DNA of 29,693 nt from RUG563 sp024681215 (GTDB lineage: Bacteria > Bacillota > Clostridia > Christensenellales > Aristaeellaceae). Both the position numbers and the translations under genes were made by a program. Of the stretch, positions 14,980 to 22,414 are shown one piece after another; the first letter of the stretch is position 1, and every line of letters starts with the position of its first letter. The DNA is taken from contig JAILBG010000017.1 in assembly GCA_024681215.1 (NCBI GenBank), positions 1 through 29,693 on the forward strand, read 5' to 3'. Under the pieces are notes generated by a model, which ran no database searches, was not told where the DNA came from, and was given only the letters and a program-made list of their open reading frames with translations.

Positions 14980-15681
14980 TTATTCCTTCCCTTCGTACTG
15001 GCGGCAGAGGGTATACTTGGATACGGCGGTCTGCACGGCTTCGGGGCAGGCGTAGGAAAGCAGATCCCGGATATGGGGCGGCAGGACGCGGTTGTACTTG
15101 ACCTCCAGCACCGTTTCATCGTGGGGCAGCACCGGGATGGTGGGCACGGCGGGGTTGAACAGGTCGATGCTGCTCAGGCCCGAGCGCACCTTCATATCGA
15201 AGGTGATGCGCACCTCCTCGGCGGGGTGCAGGTACGCTTCCCGCTCGTAATCCACGATGACCACGGGATGCAGAAGCCGGGTGCGCATTTCCCGGTACAC
15301 GTCCCGGAGCAGTCCGCTGCGGGTGTTCTCCAGGCCCGTGGGGTCCCCGGCAATGAGCTGCTCCGCCAGATCCCGGGGGATCTTCACCGAGCGCTTGGAG
15401 ATCAGCGTGCCCACCTTGGTTTTGCATTCCAGGAAGATTTCCTGGCCGTTCATGTTATAGATGCGCATGCGGTATTTGTCGCGGTTCATGACGCCGCTGT
15501 ATTTTTCGTACAGGGAATCGTCGAACGCCGTATCGAAATACAGGGACCGGATGTGATAAAGCCCGCCGTTCTTCACGGCGTTGGGGTCCAGGTGCAGAAC
15601 GGGCGCGACCACGTGCCGCAGCACCTCCAATTGGGTGCGCGTCACCAGGAATTTCAGCTCATGGCGAAGGGGAAGGGCCAT
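14980..15681 (-). CDS. VTC-domain protein (polyphosphate polymerase-like)
   Basis: A 233-residue cytoplasmic protein consisting almost wholly of a VTC domain, the triphosphate-tunnel fold that in yeast Vtc4 makes polyphosphate from ATP. The charged residues lining the tunnel are in order: RHELK (R6, E8, K10), IRSLYFDT (R45), KYRMRIY (K69, R71, R73), LECKTK (E85, K87, K89), KRSVK (96-100), VDYEREAY (R147), VRITFD (R158) and VLEVKY (E193, K195). This pattern predicts an active nucleotide-using enzyme rather than a relic. The start ATG 15681 lies 3 bases after the DUF4956 stop, so the genes are translated together. It lacks the SPX and membrane domains of yeast VTC; the neighbouring membrane protein may supply the membrane part. 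Polyphosphate synthesis is inferred, not shown for this bacterial group. Confidence 0.88.
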   Translation of the reverse strand: MALPLRHELKFLVTRTQLEVLRHVVAPVLHLDPNAVKNGGLYHIRSLYFDTAFDDSLYEKYSGVMNRDKYRMRIYNMNGQEIFLECKTKVGTLISKRSVKIPRDLAEQLIAGDPTGLENTRSGLLRDVYREMRTRLLHPVVIVDYEREAYLHPAEEVRITFDMKVRSGLSSIDLFNPAVPTIPVLPHDETVLEVKYNRVLPPHIRDLLSYACPEAVQTAVSKYTLCRQYEGKE

Positions 15682-15684
15682 TTT

Positions 15685-16380
15685 TTACGCCCCCGCTTCG
15701 GTCTGGCAGGCCACCAGGGTGGCGTCGAACACGTTCTGGATATCCAGCATATCGGTGACGATGTTCACCTTGCCGTCCAGGCGCACCTCCACGGTCATTT
15801 CCGCGCCGGAGCGGGTGACGGTCTTGCTGCGCATGCGGTAGGACCGGGTGTTGCGCTTCAGGGTGCTTTCGATATCCCGCAGGGCGGATTCGTCATAGTG
15901 CAGCACCAGCAGGTAATTGTTCTGCTTGCGCAGGCGCAGGTAGGAAATGGCCAGCATGATCACCGAAATGGCCAGCACCGCCACCACCGCGATCACGTAG
16001 GCGTTGGAGCCGATCAGGATGCCCATGGTGATGGCCCAGAACATATAGGCCGTATCCAGCGGGTCCTTGACCGCGGTGCGGAAACGCACGATGGAAAGCG
16101 CGCCCACCATGCCCATGGACAGCGCCACGTTGCTGCCGATGGCCATGACCACCGGTGTGGTGACCAGGGTGAGCAGGATCAGCGTCAGGGCGAAGGAGGG
16201 GGAATAGAGCACGCCCCGGTAGGTCTTTTTGTATACCAGCGCGATGATGACGCTCACGATCAGCGCGGCGATCAGGGCGACGGCCACGTTGAGCGGCGTG
16301 AAGCTGGACAGCTGATTGGCAAACCAGTCCGCGAAGGTTTTGCCGTTGGCCACGTCGTTGAAGGTGATGTTGTTGTTCAT
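15685..16380 (-). CDS. DUF4956 integral membrane protein
   Basis: A 231-residue protein with about four membrane helices in its N-terminal 150 residues and a soluble C-terminal domain of about 80. The diagnostic segment follows the second helix: MGMVGALSIVRFRTAVKDP, then DTAYMFWAITMG, the core of the DUF4956 family. The soluble tail contains YLLVLHYDE and a ferredoxin-like-looking strand pattern (MTVEVRLDGKVNIVTDML). The start ATG 16380 was chosen over one 27 bases upstream because AGGAGG lies 10 bases before it. The family has no established function, but it recurs beside VTC-domain and CotH genes. A role as membrane channel or anchor for the VTC enzyme is inference only. Confidence 0.85.
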   Translation of the reverse strand: MNNNITFNDVANGKTFADWFANQLSSFTPLNVAVALIAALIVSVIIALVYKKTYRGVLYSPSFALTLILLTLVTTPVVMAIGSNVALSMGMVGALSIVRFRTAVKDPLDTAYMFWAITMGILIGSNAYVIAVVAVLAISVIMLAISYLRLRKQNNYLLVLHYDESALRDIESTLKRNTRSYRMRSKTVTRSGAEMTVEVRLDGKVNIVTDMLDIQNVFDATLVACQTEAGA

Positions 16381-16452
16381 AATGCCTTTTCCTCCTGTAA
16401 AATCCACGCTGTAATACTACACCGTTTTCTGCGGCAAGTCAATGCAGGGGCG

Positions 16453-19400
16453 TCAGGTGCCCCGGTTCTCGGGCTGCGGGCCGAAGTAATGCAGCATCTG
16501 ATCGTTGGTCAGGCTGAATTGCTTCTGGATGTATTCCCAGATGAAGTGGGGACGCTTGCTCAGCACGTTTACGGAGCGGCTGACGCGGGAGCGCCAGTAG
16601 CGCATATAGCCGTCCGAGGTGGAGGGGGATTCCTTGTTGATGATCCGGGTGTCCGGATGGCCCGCCCACCGGGCCCAGTGCATGGGCAGCTCGATCTCGA
16701 TCATGGAGGTGCATTCCTGCAGCTCCTGGATCATGACGTCGGTGGTCAGGGTCTTGAGAATGAAGCCCAGGCGGGTGAGGAATTTATCCCGGATCTCGTC
16801 GGATTCCAACATTTTGCGGAAGATCACGTTGTTGATGTGCGCCGTGCCCATGCCCTTTTCCTTGAGGTAGCTCCAGGGGCTGTTGAATTCGGAATTGTAC
16901 AGCCCGTAATCCAGATCGAACATCAGGCACTTCCATTTGCCCCCGGGCAGCTTGTAATACATGATGTTGCCGGGGTCGGAATCGCCGAAGTACATCTTGA
17001 TGGCCAGCCATTCGATGTAGCTGTCCACGTCGATATGGTCGTAGATATACTGCAGGTCCTCGGGGTTTTGGTTGGGATTCAGGGTCTTGAATTTATTCAC
17101 CATCGCCTTGTATTCCTTGTTGCTGCCCTGATCGGCGGCGAAGCTGCCCCGGAGGATGGTGGCGTTTTCGTAGATTTCCTTGTCCTGTTCCAGATCCAGC
17201 CCCTCGTGCTGGGCGATGGAAAAGCGGTCCTTGCGCTCCCGCAGGTTGTAGTGGCCCCAGTACTGCCCGTTCAGGTACACGATCACGGGCCGCCAGGCCA
17301 GGGTGAGGATAGGGGAATCCAGGTATTTGTCGATGAGGCGGGTCTGCATGCCGTCGTTCACCCGGGTCCACACGTTGTCGTTGCCGGAATTGCGCAGGGT
17401 GAAGGATTTATACTGGGTATAGGGCCTGTCCGGGAACAGGGGATAATTGAAATACTTTTCCCCCAGGGCGGCCTGGGCCCGGATCTTGAAAGATTTTTGG
17501 GGCATGTCCAGGCTGTAGGCGCCCATCAGGTCCATCTTGATGCCCTGGGAAATGTAGCATTCCCCGGTTTCGATATTGAAAAATTCGATATACCCGGGCC
17601 GGTCGTCCTTGCCGTAGGAGCGGTACACGGGGGTCCTGAAGGGCAGGTCCGGCTCGCCGTTTTCCTTCTGCTTGATGATTTCGGCGTCGTTGGGGTTTTT
17701 GCTGCGCGCGCTGTGGTCCTGTTCCTCGGAAAGCAGGCCGGTCTGGGGATCCCACAGCTCGTGGGGCTCGCACACCAGGGAGATCACGTCCAGGGTGTGG
17801 TAGGTGTTCATGATGTAGGAGGCGGTCACGGTGTCCGAGGGCTGCAGCCCGCCCTGGAAGGCCCGGGCCCGGATCACCACCGAATCGGTGATCTCGATGG
17901 GGCCGGAGTAGGGCAGGCTGTTGTCCAGGGTGGGGATGGAGCCGTCCGTGGTATAGCGGATCTGGGCGCCGCTTTCCGCCGCAAGCTGCACGGTGATTTC
18001 TCCCCGGTACAGGCCGCTGGGGGTATCGAACACGGGCTTTTGACTGAACCCGGAAAAGCCGCTGCCGTTGGCCTGGCCGGGGGTCGGCGCGTCATAATAA
18101 AAAAAACCGTTGGCCCCCAGGGTGCGGCCGTAGGAGATATCCGTGGGGATCTCGGGCAGGTACATCCTATCCAGCACCCGGCCGGTGGCGTCGGCCAGGG
18201 TGAGGATCTCGCCCCCCGCCCGCTTCAGGCCGAAGGAGCCCCGCAGCTGGGACAGGTTCACGCCGTCCCCGCTGTACTTGTCCAGCAGGATCACCTTGTA
18301 TTCCCCGGGAGAAATGGACGTTCCGGCGGGGAACGTCCATTTATGCGGCCAGCCGATATTGTCGCTCAGCCCCCAGCCGGAAAGATCCTGCACCTGGGCG
18401 GAGGAATTGTAGATTTCCACATAATCCCCGGGGCCCAGGTCCTCGAAGGCTTTGATCCTGTTGGCGGAGGACATGACCTCGGAAATATAGACGCCGGAAT
18501 GGTTCAGGGCGCGGAGGAACTGGTCCGCCCGGTTGGCACCGCTTTGATCGTTGGGCGCGCCGGGGGTGGGCAGGGTGTTCACCCGCCAGTTCAGGGTCTG
18601 GGGGTCGCGGCCGTAGCTCATATCCCGGCCCACCCCCGTGACCACCACCCGGTCCACCAGCTCGCCCAGCTGGGTGGAGAGCACCAGGGTTTCTTCTTCG
18701 CTGTTGATGGAAAAATTGGTGTGGGGATACCGGGTGGTTTCCTCCACTTTGTCTTTGCCCGAGCAGAACACGATGTAATACCCGCCTGCCGGGATCACCG
18801 CGTCCTGCGGGAAGGTCCATTTGACGGGCTTGGTTTCATCGTCGGAGAGGGCGAAATTGCCCAGGGGGATATCCTTCTCTCCGGCGTTGTACAATTCGAT
18901 CCAGTCGCTCAGATCGTCGTCCTCGTCCCGCAGCCCGGACCGGGGGGTGGGCACCACCTCGTTGATCATCAGCGTGCCCGGCGTGACGGCGTAGGCGGCC
19001 AGGTACCGGGCGTGGCCCTCCTGGGTGTTTTCAAAGCCGGGGGAATAGCTGTCGGTCTTTTCCCAGAGGGCGGAGGGCGAAGCGTCGTCCTCGCCGTCCC
19101 CGGCGGCGGCCGGCACGCGGATATAGCTTTCGTTGCCGTTCAGGGTGGGCACGGTCACCGAGTCGATGGAGACGCCGGAGGCGTCGAAGAGATAAAGCGT
19201 CTCTCCCAGGGAGGACATTTTGAATTTGGCGTGAAAGATGCCGTGAGCGTCGTCCTGATTGATCCCGTCGCAGAACACCACCACCCGGCCCCCGGCGGAA
19301 AGCGTCACGTCCGGGAAGAGGAATTTGATGCGGTCGTTGCGGTCCGAAATGCCCACGCCCTTGAGGTTCATGGGCTCGTCCAGGGTGTTTTCGATTTCCA

Positions 19401-19647
19401 CCCAATCCCCGAACCGGCCGTTTTCATCCGGCAGGGCGGAGAGGTTGTCCGTCATCACCTCGGAGAGCACCAGCCCCGCGTGGGTGCTCACCTGGCCGGA
19501 GGCGGACACGTTCATCGCCCGGACGGTGGTTTCCTTGGGCATCACCAGCACAAACAGCACCAGCGCCGCCGCCAGGATCAGCAGCAGGGGGAGCCGGATA
19601 TCTTTTTTATTGGCGTTTCTGCGCTTTTTTCGCCGGGACTGCGCCAT
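16453..19647 (-). CDS. Surface-anchored CotH-family kinase with three lamin-tail domains and a chitobiase-type domain
   Basis: A 1064-residue extracytoplasmic protein. The basic N terminus and helix at about 18-36 act as signal anchor. Lamin-tail-like beta domains follow at about 58-170, 225-360 and 385-525, each with an SEV- or NEV-type opening, a D-x-x-E-[IL]-x-N core (DWVEIEN, DWIELYN, DYVEIYN) and a W-x-F-P or equivalent turn. A chitobiase/hexosaminidase C-terminal-type domain lies at about 540-615 (IRYTTDGSIPT). The CotH kinase region spans about 690-1035, with GHYNLRERKDR (798-808), GDSDPGN (888-894) and FDLDYG (910-915), the last two likely supplying metal and catalytic aspartates. CotH of Bacillus phosphorylates spore-coat proteins. 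No coat genes are nearby and the lamin-tail architecture suggests a cell-surface rather than coat role. AAAGGAGG lies about 8 bases before ATG 19647. It leads an operon with DUF4956 and VTC. Confidence 0.88.
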   Translation of the reverse strand: MAQSRRKKRRNANKKDIRLPLLLILAAALVLFVLVMPKETTVRAMNVSASGQVSTHAGLVLSEVMTDNLSALPDENGRFGDWVEIENTLDEPMNLKGVGISDRNDRIKFLFPDVTLSAGGRVVVFCDGINQDDAHGIFHAKFKMSSLGETLYLFDASGVSIDSVTVPTLNGNESYIRVPAAAGDGEDDASPSALWEKTDSYSPGFENTQEGHARYLAAYAVTPGTLMINEVVPTPRSGLRDEDDDLSDWIELYNAGEKDIPLGNFALSDDETKPVKWTFPQDAVIPAGGYYIVFCSGKDKVEETTRYPHTNFSINSEEETLVLSTQLGELVDRVVVTGVGRDMSYGRDPQTLNWRVNTLPTPGAPNDQSGANRADQFLRALNHSGVYISEVMSSANRIKAFEDLGPGDYVEIYNSSAQVQDLSGWGLSDNIGWPHKWTFPAGTSISPGEYKVILLDKYSGDGVNLSQLRGSFGLKRAGGEILTLADATGRVLDRMYLPEIPTDISYGRTLGANGFFYYDAPTPGQANGSGFSGFSQKPVFDTPSGLYRGEITVQLAAESGAQIRYTTDGSIPTLDNSLPYSGPIEITDSVVIRARAFQGGLQPSDTVTASYIMNTYHTLDVISLVCEPHELWDPQTGLLSEEQDHSARSKNPNDAEIIKQKENGEPDLPFRTPVYRSYGKDDRPGYIEFFNIETGECYISQGIKMDLMGAYSLDMPQKSFKIRAQAALGEKYFNYPLFPDRPYTQYKSFTLRNSGNDNVWTRVNDGMQTRLIDKYLDSPILTLAWRPVIVYLNGQYWGHYNLRERKDRFSIAQHEGLDLEQDKEIYENATILRGSFAADQGSNKEYKAMVNKFKTLNPNQNPEDLQYIYDHIDVDSYIEWLAIKMYFGDSDPGNIMYYKLPGGKWKCLMFDLDYGLYNSEFNSPWSYLKEKGMGTAHINNVIFRKMLESDEIRDKFLTRLGFILKTLTTDVMIQELQECTSMIEIELPMHWARWAGHPDTRIINKESPSTSDGYMRYWRSRVSRSVNVLSKRPHFIWEYIQKQFSLTNDQMLHYFGPQPENRGT

Positions 19648-19801
19648 GGTGCAGCCTCCTTTCGCGTAAAAGAGGATCGGGGGCGGGTCCGCGCCCGGGG
19701 GCGCGCCGTTCCGCAGGGCGGAACGCAGCAATCGTTATTTCATTGACGCCCGGCGCGCACCCCTTCGGGGCCCCGGGACGGAAAGCTGCGCTTTCCCCGT
19801 C
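19648..19801 (-). other. Structured 5' leader of the cotH operon
   Basis: About 150 bases separate the predicted start of transcription from the cotH start. They hold several inverted repeats: GGAAAGC/GCTTTCC (about 19780-19796), CCCC-TTCG-GGG near 19761-19770, CGTTCCGC/GCGGAACG (19707-19714 with 19718-19725), and GCGCCC/GGGCGC near 19691-19704. No known riboswitch class is recognised. GC-rich sequence makes some pairing likely by chance, but the 8-base perfect stem with a 3-base loop is notable. Confidence 0.45.
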
Positions 19802-19830
19802 ATTATACCGTTTTTTGCGCCGGAGCGCAA
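19802..19830 (-). promoter_or_regulatory. Promoter of the cotH operon with an inverted repeat over the -35 box
   Basis: Minus strand: TTGCGC (19830-19825), a 17-base spacer, TATAAT (19807-19802). The -10 box is perfect and the -35 box is weak (TTG only). The -35 box forms one arm of the perfect inverted repeat TTGCGC-CGGA-GCGCAA (19815-19830, plus-strand reading). A weak -35 overlapped by a dyad is typical of a regulated promoter. The stem is not followed by a T-run on the minus strand, so it is unlikely to terminate the upstream gene. Confidence 0.6.
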
Positions 19831-19835
19831 GGCTT

Positions 19836-20402
19836 TCAGGGGGTCCATGCCAGCTGCCGGGCCAGGGAGAGAAGCGCTTCCGTTCCGGCGGCGGGGGTAT
19901 AGAATGCGTAGGCCGCGGTTTCGTTGGAAAAATACAGGCAGGCCTCCTGCCCGCTTTCGGCCAGCAGCGCGGGCAGCCCCAGTACCGTCAGGTCCCCCCG
20001 GACGGAAACCTCCATCCGTTCGCGCAGCAGCAGCGGAGCCGCGGCGGCGGGCTGCACGGCGTATACGGCGGCGTCGTCGTAAATCAGGCATGCCACCCGC
20101 GCGGTGCTGCCGTCGTAGGCGCTGTTGCCGGCCTGGCCCCGGCAGCTTTGGCCCGGCAGCGCGGGCAAAGGACAGCCGAACAGGCCGGCCAGGGCCGCGG
20201 GATCGTCCATGGCGGCGGACTGCATCCGGGTCACCGCCGGGGCGCTTTCCTCCGCCGTCTGGGGCGCTTTCGTCTCCTCGGGGGACTGGAGCAGCACCGC
20301 GGCCAGGCAGACCGCCGCCATCAGCAGCAGCGACAGCAGCGCGCCGCCGATCCGCTTCGCCCAACGGCTTAATTTACCTTGCTTTCCGTTTTTGTCCGCC
20401 AC
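19836..20402 (-). CDS. Uncharacterised single-pass membrane-anchored protein
   Basis: Not recognised. A 188-residue protein from GTG 20402, which has a strong AAGGAGG 6 bases upstream. The basic N terminus (KQGKLSRWAKR) leads into one helix at about 17-41, so the rest is outside the membrane. After a polar linker rich in Ala, Glu and Pro (42-60), a compact domain of about 125 residues follows with two cysteines close together (FGCPLPALPGQSC), possibly a disulfide, and YFSNETAAYAFYTPA near the end. Its start overlaps the preceding gene by 29 bases, so the two form one transcript. The cotH promoter lies within and just after its 3' end. A link to the CotH system is possible from position only. 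Confidence 0.7.
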   Translation of the reverse strand: MADKNGKQGKLSRWAKRIGGALLSLLLMAAVCLAAVLLQSPEETKAPQTAEESAPAVTRMQSAAMDDPAALAGLFGCPLPALPGQSCRGQAGNSAYDGSTARVACLIYDDAAVYAVQPAAAAPLLLRERMEVSVRGDLTVLGLPALLAESGQEACLYFSNETAAYAFYTPAAGTEALLSLARQLAWTP

Positions 20403-20775
20403 GGCGTCCTCCTTGCCGGCTGCGTTTCCTCCATTCCTGGCCCGCCACCGATCCGATCAGGGACAGCAGCAGGCACAGCAGTCCCATGCCGACGCTTGCG
20501 TATACCGGCAGCAGCAGCAGCGCCCCGCCCACCGGGAAAAACGCGGCGAAGGGATGCACGCCGCCCAGCCCCGCCCACAGCGCCAGAAAAAACGCGCACA
20601 GGGGGATCACGGCGTAAAGGTGGATCAGATACAGAAGCACGCCGCCGTCTCCCTCCGCCAATGTGAAAAGAAACGGGATGCCCTGCAGCGCCAGGGCGGA
20701 CAGGACAAGCACCGCAAAGCGGAAAACCGCCCTGCGCGGGGAAAAACCGTCCGCGTCCGTCCTTCGCCTGTTCAT
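20374..20775 (-). CDS. Uncharacterised small polytopic membrane protein
   Basis: Not recognised. A 133-residue protein from ATG 20775, preceded by GGAG at 6 bases. A charged N terminus (RRRTDADGFSPRR) is followed by about four membrane helices: 18-37, 45-70, 73-92 and 93-112, and a very basic tail (RKRSRQGGRRGGQKRKAR). The positive tail should remain in the cytoplasm. An in-frame ATG at 20838 would add 21 residues, but these fall in the structured leader and lack a good ribosome binding site. It is the first gene of a two-gene unit with the single-pass protein downstream, which it overlaps by 29 bases. Confidence 0.65.
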   Translation of the reverse strand: MNRRRTDADGFSPRRAVFRFAVLVLSALALQGIPFLFTLAEGDGGVLLYLIHLYAVIPLCAFFLALWAGLGGVHPFAAFFPVGGALLLLPVYASVGMGLLCLLLSLIGSVAGQEWRKRSRQGGRRGGQKRKAR

Positions 20776-20895
20776 CCGTTTCTCCAGCACTGTCAGGTCC
20801 GCCCCCTGCTTCCGTGGGGGATGGCCGGCTTTCAGCATGCCTTAACGCCTGCCGTCTTACGGCAGGACGGCCAACCGCGCTATCGCGCCGGTTGC
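20776..20895 (-). other. Structured leader upstream of the small membrane-protein gene
   Basis: Read on the minus strand, the leader starts near 20895. It contains AACC-GCGC pairing with GCGC-GGTT (within 20873-20893), a perfect stem CCTGCCGT (20848-20855) with ACGGCAGG (20859-20866) enclosed by GGCCG/CGGCC arms (20823-20827 and 20868-20872), and CCCCC/GGGGG near 20810-20820. Three serial stems in 120 bases suggest a regulatory RNA. I do not match it to a named riboswitch. Confidence 0.45.
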
Positions 20896-20901
20896 CTCGC
20901 T

Positions 20902-20930
20902 ATTATACCACAGCCGGGGCGGTGATACAA
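20902..20930 (-). promoter_or_regulatory. Promoter of the small membrane-protein operon
   Basis: Minus strand: TTGTAT (20930-20925), a 17-base spacer, and TATAAT (20907-20902) with TG one base upstream of the -10 box (extended -10). The perfect extended -10 compensates for the moderate -35 box. Confidence 0.7.
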
Positions 20931-20990
20931 TCGTTTACGACAATAATGTTACAAATTCTTTTCAAATTTATGTGGAAAAAGCGCCGGCGG

Positions 20991-21001
20991 TATGCTATAC
21001 T
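20991..21001 (+). promoter_or_regulatory. Extended -10 promoter of the CNNM/CBS-protein gene
   Basis: TGC-TATACT (20993-21001) is an extended -10 element. No good -35 box lies 17 bases upstream; TGTGGA at 20971-20976 is the nearest. The start of transcription should fall near 21008, so the mRNA would begin with the hairpin GCGGGC-GTAT-GCCCGC (21009-21024), a likely 5'-end stabiliser, followed by AAGGAGG at 21031. Confidence 0.6.
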
Positions 21002-21045
21002 GGAGCATGCGGGCGTATGCCCGCCCACAGAAGGAGGAATGACGT

Positions 21046-22407
21046 TTGGAAACGCCGGTTGGCGGTCTGCTGTTGATCCAGGTGGTTCTGATCGCGATCA
21101 ATGCGTTTTTTGCCGCGGCGGAGATCGCCGTGGTGTCCCTGAGCGAAACGAAGCTGCGCCGCCGGGCGGAGGAGGGCGACAAGGTTTCCGCGCGGCTGCT
21201 GAAAATGGTGCTGGAGCCCTCGGGCTTTCTGTCCACCATTCAGGTGGCCATCACCCTGGCGGGGTTCCTGGCCAGCGCCTTCGCGGCGGATAATTTTGCC
21301 GCGCCGCTGGTGCGGACGATCCGCGGCTGGGGGTTTACGGCCTTTTCGGACGCCGCGCTCAATACCCTGTGCGTAGTGCTCATCACGCTGATCCTGTCTT
21401 ATTTCACCCTGGTGTTCGGCGAGCTGGTGCCCAAGCGGGTGGCCATGAAGAAGCCGGAAAAGGTGGCCCGGGCGGTGAGCGGGGTGATCCAGGGCGTATC
21501 GAAGGTGATGAAGCCGGTGGTGTGGCTGCTGACCAAATCGGTCAACGGCGTGCTGCGGCTTTTCGGCATCGACCCCAACGACAATGAAGAAGAAGTCACC
21601 GAGGACGAGATCCGCATGCTGGTGGACATGGGCGAGGAGAAGGGCGCCATCGCCGGCAACGAGCGGGACATGATCGAGAACATTTTCGAGTTCAACAACA
21701 TGACCGCCGCCGACTGCATGACTCACCGCACCGACGTGACCGCCCTGCAGGTGGACGCCGGGAACCGGGAGATCATGCGCACCATCCTGGAAAGCGGGCT
21801 GAGCCGCTTCCCGGTGTACGGGGAGGACCTGGACGACGTACTGGGCACCATCAACACGAGGGATTATCTGCTGGCCCTGTCCACCGGCGGCAAAAAGACG
21901 CTGCGGGAGATCCTGCGCCCGGCGTACTTCGTGCCGGAATCCGTGCGGACGGACGTGCTGTTCCGGGACATGCAGAAGAAAAAGACCCACATTGCCATCG
22001 TGGTGGACGAATACGGCGGCACCAGCGGGCTCATTACCATGGAAGACCTGCTGGAGGAGATCGTGGGCAATATCTACGACGAGTACGACCCGCCCCTGCC
22101 CCCGGAGATCCAGAAAACCGGGGAAAATCAATACCGCATCGCCGGCAGCACCCTGATCGAAGTCATCAACGAGGCGCTGGGGCTTTCCCTGCCCACGGAT
22201 CAGGGCTACGAATCCCTGGGCGGGCTGATCTACAGCCGGATGATGACCATTCCCAAGGACGGCAGCCATCCGGTGGTGGAGTGCTGCGGGCTGCGCATCC
22301 GGGCGGAGGAGATCATCGACCGGCGGGTGGAATGGGCCACGGTGACGGTGCTGGAGCCGGCCGGCGAAAAGGCCGCCCCCCGGCCGGAAACGAAAGAGGA
22401 GGCATAA
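21046..22407 (+). CDS. Hemolysin C/CorC-family protein (CNNM domain plus CBS pair)
   Basis: A 453-residue membrane protein. The N-terminal CNNM (DUF21) domain spans about 1-190 with helices near 5-25, 58-80 and 98-120, including the conserved AEIAVVSLSETKL and VFGELVPKRVAMKKPE segments. A pair of CBS domains (about 205-325) follows with VDEYGGTSGLITMEDLLEEIVG at their end, and then a CorC_HlyC domain (about 345-430). Family members export or sense Mg2+/Co2+; B. subtilis relatives (YhdP, MpfA) affect magnesium efflux. The name hemolysin is historical. TTG 21046 is the start, 8 bases after AAGGAGG; the next in-frame ATG would remove the first helix. It leads a likely three-gene unit with a lipoprotein and a DUF3298-like protein. 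Confidence 0.92.
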   Translation: METPVGGLLLIQVVLIAINAFFAAAEIAVVSLSETKLRRRAEEGDKVSARLLKMVLEPSGFLSTIQVAITLAGFLASAFAADNFAAPLVRTIRGWGFTAFSDAALNTLCVVLITLILSYFTLVFGELVPKRVAMKKPEKVARAVSGVIQGVSKVMKPVVWLLTKSVNGVLRLFGIDPNDNEEEVTEDEIRMLVDMGEEKGAIAGNERDMIENIFEFNNMTAADCMTHRTDVTALQVDAGNREIMRTILESGLSRFPVYGEDLDDVLGTINTRDYLLALSTGGKKTLREILRPAYFVPESVRTDVLFRDMQKKKTHIAIVVDEYGGTSGLITMEDLLEEIVGNIYDEYDPPLPPEIQKTGENQYRIAGSTLIEVINEALGLSLPTDQGYESLGGLIYSRMMTIPKDGSHPVVECCGLRIRAEEIIDRRVEWATVTVLEPAGEKAAPRPETKEEA

Positions 22408-22414
22408 CGGCGAT

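Noticed and set aside
14977..19746. A 1589-codon open frame on the plus strand opposite the VTC, DUF4956 and cotH genes
   Set aside because: It is rich in His, Val, Gly and Gln with no recognisable domain, runs across three real minus-strand genes and their gaps, and has no good ribosome binding site. High GC and biased third positions on the opposite strand explain the absence of stops.
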